From Paralichthys olivaceus (lineage: Eukaryota; Chordata; Actinopteri; Pleuronectiformes; Paralichthyidae): 64,000 nucleotides of DNA. Within the stretch, counting starts at the first letter, position 1. Each line of letters opens with the position of its first letter. The notes under the pieces are model-generated. The model ran no database searches. It saw only the letters and a list, made by a program, of their open reading frames with translations, and had not been told where the DNA came from. Below are positions 41,571 through 54,600 of the stretch, one piece after another. A program made the position numbers and the translations under genes. The DNA lies in contig NC_091113.1 in NCBI RefSeq assembly GCF_024713975.1, positions 6,522,501-6,586,500 of the forward strand, read 5' to 3'.

Positions 41571-44500
41571 GAGCTACTAGTCTTTTTTACCTTTTCAGAT
41601 GCCGACCACTGTTCCCTTTGTCTGACAGCCCACGGGCAACTTATCTCCTGTCTGCTAGAGTTTACCTATAGAATTGACGACCCCTCCCCACCCACCCACC
41701 CCCGTGCCAAAAAAGAACACCACACAAGTGCTATTCTGTGTTTGCGTGACCCTTGTTACGCCACAACCTTGTGATGCAGCCTTTTGAAATATCACACAAA
41801 GGCCCTTTAGGTGTGTGGCCCCCCAACAACAAAGCCTTTAAAGTGTACAGTTGGGTAGGTCTGTTTGGGTTGCGCTCTCTAAACTACTACTTAACCGAGT
41901 CATGATTTTTACGTCATGTCTCGCTTGGGTAGAAAAGTTATTTTTTTTTATCCAGTCCCCTCGATCCAGTGAGTTTGGACGGGTGCCTTCTCTAAAGTGG
42001 TGCAGGCCATGATGTAATTGTTGTTCAATTCCCGTTAAAGGGAAGTGGTGTTGATACTGTGGACTGAGTCAAGCTTTTGTGTTGATGTAATCTACAGTGA
42101 TCTGTTGTCTCTTTTCGCTTCCATAGCCTGCAGTTGTACTGTGATGCCAGACGGGACCGGTTTGTTTGCAGATGTACAGACAGAACTGCACTGTGTGTTT
42201 GTGTGTGTGTGTGTATTTGTGATATAAAAGCAGGGGTTTGGGGCATGTGTGCGTTTTATTCTTTTGTATAAATTGATAGATGTTTGGACTTGAGTCTTTG
42301 GCTTGTAAGCATATAGCCCAGAGCTGAAGGGGAAAAGGCCAGAACGAGTTGCTGCCATGCATTGTGTTCCCAAAGCCCAGCTGATGCCAGAAAGGTCACC
42401 TTTTCGCCTTTCATCGGGATAAAGAGCTCATGCCCCCTCTCCACTTTGTGTGGGTTTTGCAGCTTCAACTGTGTCAAAAGGCAAATGTTTCCAGAAAGCA
42501 CAATAGCCATTATGTTCCCTGGGCCAAAAACACCGCTATTGTGGTGATATATCTGGAGCCATACGACACTGTTTCAGTTTTAAGGAACAGCGTTGATAAG
42601 CTTTTCACGTCTTTGATCATTCATCGACTTGAAACCCTCACAGGCTTCAATAGGTTTCATGTTTGAAGCTGCACTCTTTTCCTATGACATAAGTAGATCA
42701 TTGATATTCTTTCATCACACTGTGCCGCGTAATTGTGGCAGATTATCAGATGGGATGTTGTTTTGTTTTTTAGAGTTTCTGGAGCAAATAGTTTCTCCGG
42801 GAGGTAAGGTTTTTTTATCAGAACATATAAGGAACAAATGTTGAGATATTTCTTATATGTTCATTCGTGGATTAATGATTTCTTTCATCGTGTCAATTAA
42901 ATGTAAGAACCCTTTTTACTCAGTCTTGATGCAGGAGAGCATTAGAATGACAGGGAAGCCGTGTGACTGGAGAGTCTTGTTCTAACTCTAGCAAACATTG
43001 ACTGTGCTGAGGTGTCTTTGATTGGGACTTAAGGCTGCTGCTCAGTCTGACCTCTGACCTTGGCATAGACAGAAGCATGTAACTGAGGTGCAATACGACC
43101 TCTTAACCAAGAAAAAAGTATAGCATCATCTTCATCGTTCTAATTTTCTTCACCGAGGAACATCGGCTAACCCTAACTCATTAGTCGGGACCTTGACTCT
43201 TTCCACAAAATGTAGCTTCCAGAGGGGAACCTTTTTCGCAGGCTCTCAAATGATCATCTTTAGCTCTGCTACAAGACATCTCCTCCCCACCCTGAAGGGA
43301 AAGTAACATCACAGAGGCCCTTGCCTGCTTTCTCAGTTCCCCCCGGAGGAGAAGAAAGCTACCCGCTGTGGAGCATTCCACTCTTCATCTCCAGAAAGAC
43401 GTAAGAAAAGGAAAAGGAGAGGGGAACAAAGTGGGGGGGCTAGATGTGTGGCTCCATTGTGTCCGAGGATTATATTGTGCAATCTGAGCAATCGCGTGGG
43501 AGATGACGACACTATTAGCCTGCAGAATGACTGTCAGTCGGGGACCTCTGTGATTGATGTGCACCCCACAGAGATGGGAGAAACTTTGACAAGACAGCCA
43601 CCCCAGCACTAGTTAACTTGCAACCCTTTTTTGTTTCGTCTATCCGGCTCCAAATGAAAAAGAAACCCAACAACATTTGTGTCGCTGATACCTAATTAGA
43701 ATGTGAATGTGCAATTCATTCAGTAAAACACATTTCAGGTCAGAGGAGACTTCTTTCAATTCAAAACAAATCATGTTCCCTTAATCCAAACCGTGGTCTC
43801 TGTGACTCGGCAATATACAGTAAGTCTCACCCCAAAAATGTTGTAGGAAGAGATAGGAGAGCAGCCGCGCTCTCAGAGACTCCAATGTGCTTTTACTGAA
43901 CAGTCATTACAAAAACATTGTGCTACTGAGGTGTAAACAAGGGGTATGTGCGAGTTCTGCTCCTGAGGACTAGCTAATCTGGTCCTGAAAATGTGGTATG
44001 ATCGGAAAGCGCTCGCCAAAAAAGCCTCCCATGCCAGGAGTAGAATGAGGACCTCTCTTTTGCTGAGAGATCATCCTCTCCATTCTTTCTGTCAGTAAAT
44101 CTCCAGGCATCCTCCCTCTCTTGTCACTGCCAGCGCGCAGGCTCTATCGGGATTGCCAGACGCAGGAGCCACTATGAGCCTGTGCCAGGGCCAGGATTTA
44201 CCGCGATGCTTCTGATGTGCTCCATCTTTTTTTTTTTTTTTTTTTTGCTGGGGGATAATTAAAAGAGGAAATGGTGTTGGAAGAACAGAGTGGAAAAAGC
44301 AGGAGGAGGGGTCTTCGACCGAGCAAATGGATGCAGCTGTCAATTATGTTGAGTTTGTTTTTCTCTTCTCTGACATTTCGTGTTGAACCGTTACCCGTCA
44401 GGATTTAGTTTTTAAAGTTTGTCGCAAATCTCCGCTCTGTACATGGAATTACATTTGGTCTAATTAAGAACTGCTCTTAGTAAAATCACCATAAGGACTT

Positions 44501-47026
44501 TCTCTATAGTTTGGTTCTGATGACCTGCAGTTGATTGTATACAAACCTGAGGGGAAAGATTATACCTGATTTACAACTTTATCAGGTTTTATCCTACAGA
44601 AGAAATGTTCATATCAAGAGGACTTGGAAATGTGCCACACCCTGCAGCCAGTGTTGTGTTATTTATTTTTTTATTATATCACAAATTTATAGAAAAATTC
44701 TTTTTATTCTTGTAAATGAAAGATTTTCTTCATGTCACTACAACCTGTCTTTCAGGAAACTTTGATCGCTCAAGCCCCTTCCTTATTTTTGTCTAAATCT
44801 TAAAGCTCCACCATACAGCATGACCCAACGCCTGTGAACAAGCAGGACTTACTCCTCTGCCTCTCAACAGACGCACTTTGGGGAGTGATGGCTTTCAGTT
44901 GCTCTCACTCCCCATCTCCACGCACTGTTTTGACATGGCGCGTCTCCCGTGCCCCTGAAGCTTTAAAGGTTTAAAGAGCAACTTTTCACCCTGTAATCCA
45001 GGTGCCTTTCAAACAAAGTCACACGCTGTTTACTGACACATGACAAAAAAGTTCAACCCCCCTCTCATCTCTCCACTTACAAGACTGTAACGCACCTCGG
45101 CGCCTGGTAGTCATTCCTCCAGAGCAGCCCTGAACAAACAGAGCTTCAGCGTGAAGGGGCCCCTGCCTTTCACCACGCGCTAAATTTGTAATCAGATGTG
45201 ATGCTGTTGTTCACTTCTTCAAATTTGTCATCAAAGCAAATGTGTTCTGACAACAGCCAGTGACAAGTGCACCAGAGGAGAGGCACCAAATCAGCTCTTT
45301 TTTTTTCATGCTGCATATCAATTATTGATCATGTTGCCACCTTCCTTCTCCCCCCCTCCCCTCCCCCACCCACAGCCAGTAGACACCTTGTGATAATGAA
45401 ATACATCAATTTAAAAAATAAATAATAAACCGGGGTCGACTCCATTGTTGCGGAGCTTTAAGAGCTTGATTGACTGCCTGCACATTTTCCTCGTTGGCAG
45501 TCAGGCACATCAAACGCTGGTTCCTCTTATTGCCCAAGGCCACTTGCAATTTATTTAGAGGAGCAGCACTGCTGTCCCAGCAGGTAACATCACTGGGCAG
45601 AGACACTCAGGATCATAGCTTTGAGGTGCCTCTCAAATCCCACCTCTGCTGGCTTCATCATGTGCAAAAAAAAACATGGATGCATATGATTTACAAAATG
45701 CCTTCCTTATTATAGTAAATCAAGCAGCAGATAAAGCTGCATTCATTTCCTCACATGCAATATGCAGTTGTTCAAAGACAGTGACCTCGGATCCCCAAAA
45801 TATATTTTAGCCACATGTCTCACAAAGTGTTGGATAGTTTATTGGATTTCATTATATTTTCAAATGTCTCTCTACAGAAATGTAAAATATTAAACTAAAA
45901 GTTTATGTATTTTTATCCAACAATTTAAAGTTTTGTGACAGGGAAAATATTTTATGATGTTACATGAAATGAAATTTCTCTGCACAATCATTAACAATCA
46001 ATATCCTATAATAATAAAAAGACAAAAAGTGTAATGGTAACAAGTTACTTAAAAAGATGAGTCGCATTTTTTCAGTAGTTAATGGCTCCTTGATTACTTC
46101 GATTTCCAAGACCCATTTGTTCATGAGATTTAAGATCACTTTTCCATAAACCCCCTTCAAAAAAATTTTTTTTATTAACCACTTCTATTTCTTCTTTATT
46201 TCTATATTGCAATTTACAACTCGGCTAAGAGAAACATTTAAGTTAATAAAATTATAAAAGAGATTCAATTTTCTGATTAACACTGCAATCAGCCTAACAA
46301 ATAAATGTTTTCATTGTTGTGATTACGATATAAGAACATTATTTAGATGATTCAGACAGATTTAGTCCGACAACAGCAGCACTTTTTGTGAGGCTGAATG
46401 TAAAAGAAAAGCTATGTATTCATGTAAATTAGCTTGATTGATCTTATTACAGAGCAATTTGATGGGACTCTACAGATAAGCTGGTGATATTGTTTGAAAT
46501 AAGCCTCTTTTTGTTTCTTTAAAATATAAATTCTACATTTTAGTAATTCAAAGCCAATTTCCAGCATTTTCACATATGAGGTCATTCATTCAGCAAGCTT
46601 TCTTATAGATGTAATATATGTATATATACACACACACACAGGAACAGTAGTGAAAATACAGACAATTATGTCATATATTGAACAATTTGTATTTTTATGC
46701 TGCAGAACTGCACATGTTTGGACTTATGGAGTAAACATTGGTGTTTTATGATTATGTATTTCTTTTATTCTCAGTTACATTTGCTGTTATCTGCCTTCAA
46801 AACCTTTTGCCCTATTGATATTGGATGTCACTGTGTCAATATTAATCATGAAATAACCAACCTTATCTTAATTAAACACATTTTAAAGTAGTTTTATACA
46901 CAATTCGAGCAACATACACACATCACATTTGTTCTCCTGCATTTGTCACATTCAGTACTCCTCAGTTTGTCTGCACAGTCGGCCAGTTTGAGCACATATC
47001 CCAGTTAATTTGCCAGGTAGTTCCAA

Positions 47027-47040
47027 GCACTAGAGGGCAC
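47027..47040 (+). promoter_or_regulatory. CTCF-like core motif
   Basis: GCACTAGAGGGCAC differs from the CTCF core CCASYAGRKGGCRS at the first position only. Orientation is opposite to the site at 8609-8624. Confidence 0.4.
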
Positions 47041-47368
47041 TAGAAGCCAAAGCATTGGCTGTTTTAAGTTCTTTAAACCGCGGCCATATCTCTGAGCAGC
47101 TTGAATGCGTGTGTGTTTGCTTGCATGTATGCATTTGTAAGTAAAGACCCGACTTGCAAGTGTATAGACATGAGTTGGACAATGGCACAAATTCATGTGC
47201 TGCGACTCCGCGTGTGTGTGTCAGTGCCACAGCTCCTGTCTGTACTGAAGCCTATCAGTGCTCAGACATAGTTTTACCAAGGGAGACGTGTAAAAAAACA
47301 TTCACTAACAGGCTGACATGACCTGTGTCCCAGCACACACGCTGCTTGTCCACTTGTTTGTGGCAGCG

Positions 47369-47467
47369 ACACACACACACACACACACACACACTGTAGC
47401 ATTACAGTTGTTTAGAATGCTACTTTCAAACAAAGTTGGACTAGACTCACACACACAAGCTTGTGAT

Positions 47468-47510
<43 letters not shown>
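47369..47510. repeat. Two (CA)n microsatellites
   Basis: (CA)n at about 47369-47394 and about 47470-47510, separated by about 75 nt of unique sequence. Confidence 0.9.
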
Positions 47511-47514
<4 letters not shown>

Positions 47515-48549
47515 CATGGTCAAACAAAGTCAGACAGACAATGAACAGTTAGCTTTGTAGCAGTTTCATGCCAGTGTGTGTTTTTGAACTGCAGATGTGG
47601 ATGCTGACTGAAGAATCAGTGCACAAACTGCAGGACTGCAGAGTTGGCAGTTCCCCCATAGGGTCTGGCACAGCCCAGGACTTTGTGTCGTACCCCATTA
47701 ACACTTTCTTATTCAGCCACGTTGAAGAAGTGCTGGTGGTCTCGATGGTGTGTCTTGCTGGGTGATCGTTTGAAAGTGCGTCCTCGTGTCCGCATGTATT
47801 CATTTGTACGCCATGTGCCGTCGGTTCGTAAGCTTTGTGGAAGCACAGTGTTTTAAAATGCTCTTGTCCTGGCACATTGAAGACAGCGGAGTGAGAATCT
47901 TAATTGAGTTGTCCATTTTGCTGAGGAAGCTACACATCAGATTTATGAATTCTGCAGAAAAGGCTTATCTCGATAGCAGGCACTGGTTTCCATTTCTACT
48001 GGGAATTAATTGCACAACCATCAAGTGAACCATGCGAGATGGAATCAAGAATGTCATTATCATTCGCGCGCTGTCGTTTCTTTTGTTGTTGTTGAAGGAT
48101 AAGATAGCGAGAAGCAGAAGAAGCTTGACCTGATCTGAGCGAGGCCTCAGAGGAGCAGGAGCGAGGCGCCGCTGTCCCTGTACTGCAGCGAGAACGGGCC
48201 CTCAGCTGAGTCCCCGGAAGACCGAGCGCTCCACTCCAGGGAGTTTCAACCAAATTAAAAAACAATGATACACCGAGGGAGAATCTAATGCCAATTCCCA
48301 TCATCAAGACCCACATTCTTCACTGTTTTGCTTTTAACTTTTGTTTTTTTTTTGTTTTTTCTTCCACTCTCTGTGTCTGACTCTCTCTCTCTTTTCCCTC
48401 TGCACTGTTGTTTTCTAGTTTGTTTTCCACCCGTACTCCTCTGGCTGTCGCCGAGCGCTACAGCCACTTTCAAAGGCTTGGCTGTCACGCGCCGCCTTTG
48501 AGTCCCGTTTGAAATTTTAACGTACATGTTGTCAGGGTGCCGTCAGGAG

Positions 48550-48559
48550 TGATTGACAG
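48550..48559 (+). promoter_or_regulatory. Exact PBX/MEIS-type site
   Basis: TGATTGACAG, the full PBX-MEIS composite consensus, within a G/C-richer block (about 48480-48620) that could be a conserved element. Confidence 0.4.
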
Positions 48560-49529
48560 GTCCGTCCCAGAGCAACACCGGGCTTGGCAGGCTGGCTGTC
48601 TTTTGTCAGAGGCAGCCGAGGAGAGGCAACAAAGGAGAAGGAGCAGAGGAGGAAAAAACACACATAAATAAAACAAAACTGCTCTTACCCATTTCTCAAT
48701 AAAGACCAAATTAGATTAATCTTACGGCGGAGCAAGGCAGGCAGGCAGTTGTGGAAAAAGACTTGATATTTTCTCTGGCTTTGTTCCCTGCCATTGATGG
48801 TGCACTGCTTAGACACCCTCTCAACAGGACACCAAAGGCAGCACAGCAAGCGTTGTATAAAGAGCCAGCTGTACATATTAGTGTTCATTATCACCTCCCT
48901 TCAATGCAGAGAAATTACAAAGTACAGAGTTTGTCCCGACCTCACCTTCATTTTGAAAATGGAGATGTGATGTTTGTGGCCTTGTCAGCTTCGGCGTTTT
49001 AAATAAAACAACTGGTCACCACTTGGGGTTTGCCTGTGGGAAACTGAAATCCAACCACTCTGCAATGATGAAGGAAGTTTTCAACCATTTTAGAAGTGGA
49101 TTGTGAAGGAATTTTACACCTTTATAATGTAGAAATTGTTTTTTTTTTATTATTACAGTGACGCCTCGCTGTCAGGACTTCAGCCCCCCCGGTGAAGGAG
49201 AAGAGAGCAACAACACAAAACTCCTTCCTCTTCCTCTTCCTCCGTTGCCAGAAACACTTTTTGTTCTCAAGCCAAAATATTTGAAAAAAGAAAAACACAA
49301 CAAAACCTCTTAAGTAATTAGCTTATTCTCTCTTTTGTGAATACTGTATGTTTCTGGTATTTTGCTTCAGATGAACGTCACCTCAAGTACTGCCAGAGAT
49401 TGTGATTTCCTATTTCGAGATTAAAGTGGCAGATTTTCACTTTTGTAAAGAACAATCCAAGCATAAAAAATAATGCACAAGAATATATTTGGTGGAATTC
49501 ACAACAGCAGCAAATCATCAGTGCTGCGG

Positions 49530-49620
49530 TTGCAGCTGAGCTCGAGGCCCAACAGCGAGCACCCGGTTTGCTAAAGTGTCTTTGAGCAAGACACTGAATC
49601 CCTGCCAGCTCCAGTCTGAT
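49530..49620 (+). repeat. Fragment of a teleost dispersed repeat
   Basis: AAAGTGTCTTTGAGCAAGAC followed by ACTGAATCCC is a diagnostic phrase of a very common fish repeat. The family is not named here. Confidence 0.5.
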
Positions 49621-50997
49621 CTCTGACCTCCCCGCACAGCGAGCGCGAAAGCACAAAGAGACATTCTCAGAGTCAAAATCAAGAATAATGAGAATAGACA
49701 CGTAGGTTGGTGTGGAGTATGTGCAGAAGTTTGTTTGAACGGTGCAATAGAGAAAGTAGCGATTGATTCAGCGGCGAACATGAAAATGAGGGCATTAACA
49801 AGTCTCGCCGATTTTGAGAAATCGAGGACAATGTCGCCCCCGTATCCCAGATCGTACGAGTGCTGCTCAGTGCGATGGGAGCTGAGCGACATCAGCAACA
49901 GGAACTGGAACACTGAAATACAACTGTACATGTGGTGTTGAGCACGCTGTTGCTGTCAGTTCGGGCTGATAATTGTGACATGTACAGGCCACATGATGCA
50001 GAGGCGCTGCAAATTAACTTGAAGCAATGTTGCATCTAAAATTCACTATGAATTGAAAGAAAGGCCTGTTTTTAAGACAATATATTGACTAACTTTTGTG
50101 CTTAAAAGTCAATAATTCCCTGGAAATAGGTGTTTTCACAGATCCGTCTACTTCAGCCGTAGAAAACTTGTGTCAACAGCTCCAGATTTGAATCAGAGGC
50201 AGAAGTGTAAGCCTTGTAAAGAGCAGGGGTTCTGCTTGTGTGCAGTGCCGCACATGATGGGATGAGTGACTTCCACTCACTCTCTGAAAGGTTAGGCTTT
50301 TCCTTCTGCCGGTATCTTTTTAAAAGAAAACATGTCTGCTGTTTGATAACCGCTTGACATTTGACAGTCTTTTCAGACCAATCAGACAAGTTTTTTATTT
50401 ATTTTTTTCTTCTATTTTTTATGTTGGCCGTCTGGAGGAGCAGCAACAAGGAAAAAACATGCAGTATTGCCACTTTCCTCAAACCGTTCAAAGGCGGTCT
50501 TTCACCACAACTATCAACATCAGATACCACGGGGGCTGTGCGCCTTTTTCTTTTTTTTACCATTTGTTTATTTCTCTTTTCTTTTCGGCCTAACCAAGTC
50601 TGCTGAGACCTCATCGTTACCATCAGAGCCGAACTCAAGAAAAAAGATCACTATCTGGTGTCAGAAGTGTCAACCACCTAACCTCGCTGCAGTTGTTGCC
50701 GCGTTGTGAACCTTCTCCTCCATCCTCTCCACTTCTCCGCAGTTTTTAGAACCGGCTCAGCTGGCTGCACTGAAGCGCTTGGTTTTGTTCTCTGTGGGGC
50801 ATTGTCGCTCTATCTTTCTTTATAGTTTCAGGATGTGTTCTACTGTAAATTATCAACTGTATGTTATCTTGGAGGAAAAGCGAAGAGCTAGAGGGAAGCA
50901 ACAAAGCCACCCGTCTCTCCGGTTACATAATTCATGTCAGCCATATTCAAATAAAATTTATCACATTGTCAATCATTGGGAAGCAAACGTGTATGTG

Positions 50998-50998
50998 G

Positions 50999-51055
<57 letters not shown>
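50998..51055. repeat. (GT)n microsatellite
   Basis: About 56 nt of nearly pure TG. Confidence 0.95.
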
Positions 51056-51058
<3 letters not shown>

Positions 51059-52110
51059 AAGAGCACATATAACTCTGAAGTGATAAATTAATAACGTCCT
51101 ACCATGGGAGCATGTGAATGAGCGTGTTTAGTCATTCTGTTTGACAACAGAAGGAAACGGCCTATTCCGTGGGGTAGAAATCAAATTTCACTCTTTTCAT
51201 AGATATTGTTCCCTCCTACGAATGTTTAAAATATGGAGTCTTTCTCTGGCAGGGAAGTGGATCATGGAGTACTTTGCACTGGAGTAACTTTTGTTTGGCC
51301 ATAAACCAGGAGAACATTCGCTCCGAGAGAGGAACAGTATGTGGTCTGAGTGTCCTTGGACTAAGAATTAATTGTTTACTAAGGAAAATACTGGTTCGTG
51401 GCTTGTTATGATCTTTTCATGGAAATTTCAAGGATATTTAAAAAGATCCTTCTGTAAATAATTGCTGCCTAGTAGGCCTGATACGTACCTATTCTTGTAC
51501 TTCAAATTTGTTTTAAAAACTGCAATAAAATTAGTTTTTTTTTATTTAATTACACAAACAATCACTCGCACGTGTCCTCAAAACCAATACGGTGCCCTAC
51601 CCACATCTGCTCTCCAGTAATCTCCTTATGATCTGCCTATAGAGGAAGATCTCCCCGAATGCATCGGCTTGAACATGTGAGGAGTGAAAGGATGATTAAA
51701 AAAGACGGAGAGAGACGCACAGACTTCTCCACTCATTTCAGCTCTGAAGTCAGCCAGCCAGGTGTCGAGCGTTTGGGAGATGTCGTTTGAAAAACTTGTG
51801 AGAGAGAGAGCGAGAAAGAGAGAGAGAGGGAAGTGACTGATTGAGACTCTGGAGCGATTATGAGCAAGAACAATGTGCCACAGATAAACAAGCCCTCACA
51901 TCTCAAAACTGGAAGTCTTAAAATGTTCAACGTTTGAAACTCTCTCTATTTTTTTTTTCTCCGTCTCATCGGCAGCATGTGTTTTGCAGCATGCGTATCG
52001 GCACAGACAGCCTACCACCATATGCACCTTCTACCTACTCCATCCTGTCCTGCTTTGCACGCCGCTGCTGTCTAAACGGAGGCAAGCCAAACAACTCATT
52101 CTCCTCTTTC

Positions 52111-52133
52111 CCTTTCGTTTCGTTTCGTTTCGT
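52111..52133 (+). repeat. Short TTTCG pentamer array
   Basis: About four consecutive TTTCG/TTCGT units. Confidence 0.7.
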
Positions 52134-54277
52134 GCCGGGCCGATCTGACCCCTGTCTTGGACCAGGTGTGCGTTTCCTTGATCCCGCTCTCCTTCAACCC
52201 TCCCCTTCATATTTACACCCCTGCCGCCCGCAATGAATGATTCACTTGGAGAGGCTCCCTTCCTCCATCAGAAAGCTTTGCAACTATACACTGCAGCCCA
52301 GCCTCCATTTCTCTGATCTCACCATGTTGTGTAACGCTTGAAAAACCCTTGCGTTCTCGCACTTGTTTCTTTTTTTTCCTCCACGCTCCCTCTCTTGCTC
52401 TTTCTCTGAGTTACATTCAGTATTGACTGTTTATGCTTTTTAATGTTTGCGGAGAGGGCCCGGGGCTTGCGGATGGGGGAAAAGCGCTCTTCTTGACACA
52501 CTTACGCCCCCGTAGTGAACTCTAGCTCCCAGCACTCTAGCAAGTACACAGACCTTCTTCTTTTTCCTCTCCCTCCCTCCTCTGCCTCTTTCGCTCCCTC
52601 TTTCTTTCTACAACTGGGAGCTCCTCTGAACATCAGCACCCCGTGTTGCTCCACTCCAAAGATCACCTTATGGAAGATTAAGATGCTCAAATGCTCAAGC
52701 AAACATATTTACACAATAACCCCCCTTTTGCATCAAAGCCGAGGCAGTGGAGTTGAGTGGAGTGATCTCGGGGGGTGCAGGAAAGTTCAACAGTCACCTC
52801 TGAGCAGGGAAGGCCTCGGTCAAACCTGACAGGGAACAAAAGTGATCTCTCCATCTTGAGGTCCTGCATGTGTCTTCCATCTGTCAGCCCACCTTCAGAT
52901 CCCCTCTTGACTCATACTCTCTTTCACACACTTGTTTCACCGATCGATGGGCTGAAATCTCTCCAGCCCAGTTGTGATGAGGAGTGACTACAACAGATGA
53001 TGCTTAATATGAACACGCAGACTTTAATAGTTATTTGTCTGCTCGGTATATTTAACTGGCTTTTCCTCTCATCTGGCTGCCAGGATATATTTCCTACTTG
53101 GTCAAGCAGCTTCATTTTGTGTGGGTGGCATATAAGTGTCCAAAGGAACCAGACCAGGGAGCCATATGTTGAGTGCTTTAGGCAAGTGCGGGTCTCTGGA
53201 TGCCTGCACATCTCCACGACAAGCAGGACCTCAACTCAACGCAAACTGTCGAAAAGCTAGCAAACTGCGAAAGCTAGCCACTCGCCGAAGGGCTAGCGTC
53301 TGCTCTTTGTGCCGGCGCCGATCCTCTCGATGACCGTAACCGCGTTCAGCGAGCGTGTGCGGCCCGTGTATTATCGCTGCATTTTCTCGTGTGTCCCAGC
53401 TGCTTTGATATCTGGTGATTGACTCCTCGCTGGCATTTTCAAGAAAAAAAAAGAAAAAGGAAACTTCAAGTCCTGTTCGTCTTTCAAGTCTCGTTCATCC
53501 ACTTAAAGAGCATTTCATGGTCAAAAATTGCATTCAGGCGCCTCTTGTTCTAGAGGCAGCCACTAATAGAGGCGGTTTGAAGGCTGTTTGGAGTGTGTTT
53601 AATGAACACTGGTACACAGTCAGATCCATCAGCGCCGGCTCTTTGGCGGTGACAACCAGATCCTGTAATGTCGATGTTTGGAGATAATGCTACAAATTAA
53701 ACAAGCACATCTGTCCCATTGTGCCCACGAGGGAATATACGTTGCAGTTCACGAAACAATGAAATACAACTCCATCTTCACACACGACCGGATACACAGC
53801 TATGATAAGAAACGCTAAATGGGATTGTTATGTGAAAAAAAGCCAGGGTCTGTTTCTCCTCCTTAATCACAGAGAGCAGTGACAGACCAAAGAGGATGCT
53901 TTCACCGTCAGACAAAGGAAGAGAGCGGCTGAATCTGTGGTGGCTAGTGGGGGCGAGGGCGGGGCACACACTGCTTCCCCCCCTCCGTCCCCTGCGTCCA
54001 TCCTTTTTTCAACTAAAGGAAGACATCATTATGAGTAAATGACATGAGGCGGTTGGTTCTGTTCCACTTTTGGCCCCCCAAGGACTCTCTTGCCCCACTG
54101 TGTAGCCTGCTCCCATCCTGCTTTGCTGTTGGCCACGGGCCTTCAGAAGCCCGGGCTCGGGCTGCAACTCAAAGAGATGGACGCTCGCACATTATTGATT
54201 GGATACTCGATAAAAGGTCACGGGGGCCCTCCTCTGCTGTGGGGTCCAGCTCTGTGAGTAAGCCCCTCTCCATCCAG

Positions 54278-54278
<1 letters not shown>

Positions 54279-54320
<42 letters not shown>
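54279..54320. repeat. (CA)n microsatellite
   Basis: About 42 nt of CA. A (CT)n(CA)n compound tract follows at about 54382-54419. Confidence 0.9.
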
Positions 54321-54323
<3 letters not shown>

Positions 54324-54449
54324 CTGTCCCCTGCACCAGCCACCTGGGGGATAAGCAAAGCTTGCAAACAAGATAATCATTCCCTCTCTCTTTCTCTCTC
54401 TCTCACACACACACACACGCAGCAGCTCCTGAGTGGCTAACAAATGTCA

Positions 54450-54600
54450 GAATAGCTTGTATGGGATTTTTAAGAAAATTATTTATTAATTGAACTGGTT
54501 AATTAGGTCCCTGAGGCCTGCACGCTAATTGAGAGCCACAGAGCTGGCGAGGCAAGAAAGCCAAAACAAAAGCGATGGCTCAAACAAATAGACAAGCGTT
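54450..54600. other. Candidate conserved non-coding element, homeodomain-site rich
   Basis: TTATTTATTAATTGAACTGG, GGTTAATTAGG and CGCTAATTGAGAG occur within 60 nt of moderately complex, non-repetitive sequence. Conservation cannot be tested here. Confidence 0.3.

Noticed and set aside
49518-49931. 137-residue frame on the minus strand
   Set aside because: Overlaps a dispersed-repeat fragment and shows no protein family features; a conserved non-coding element is as likely.
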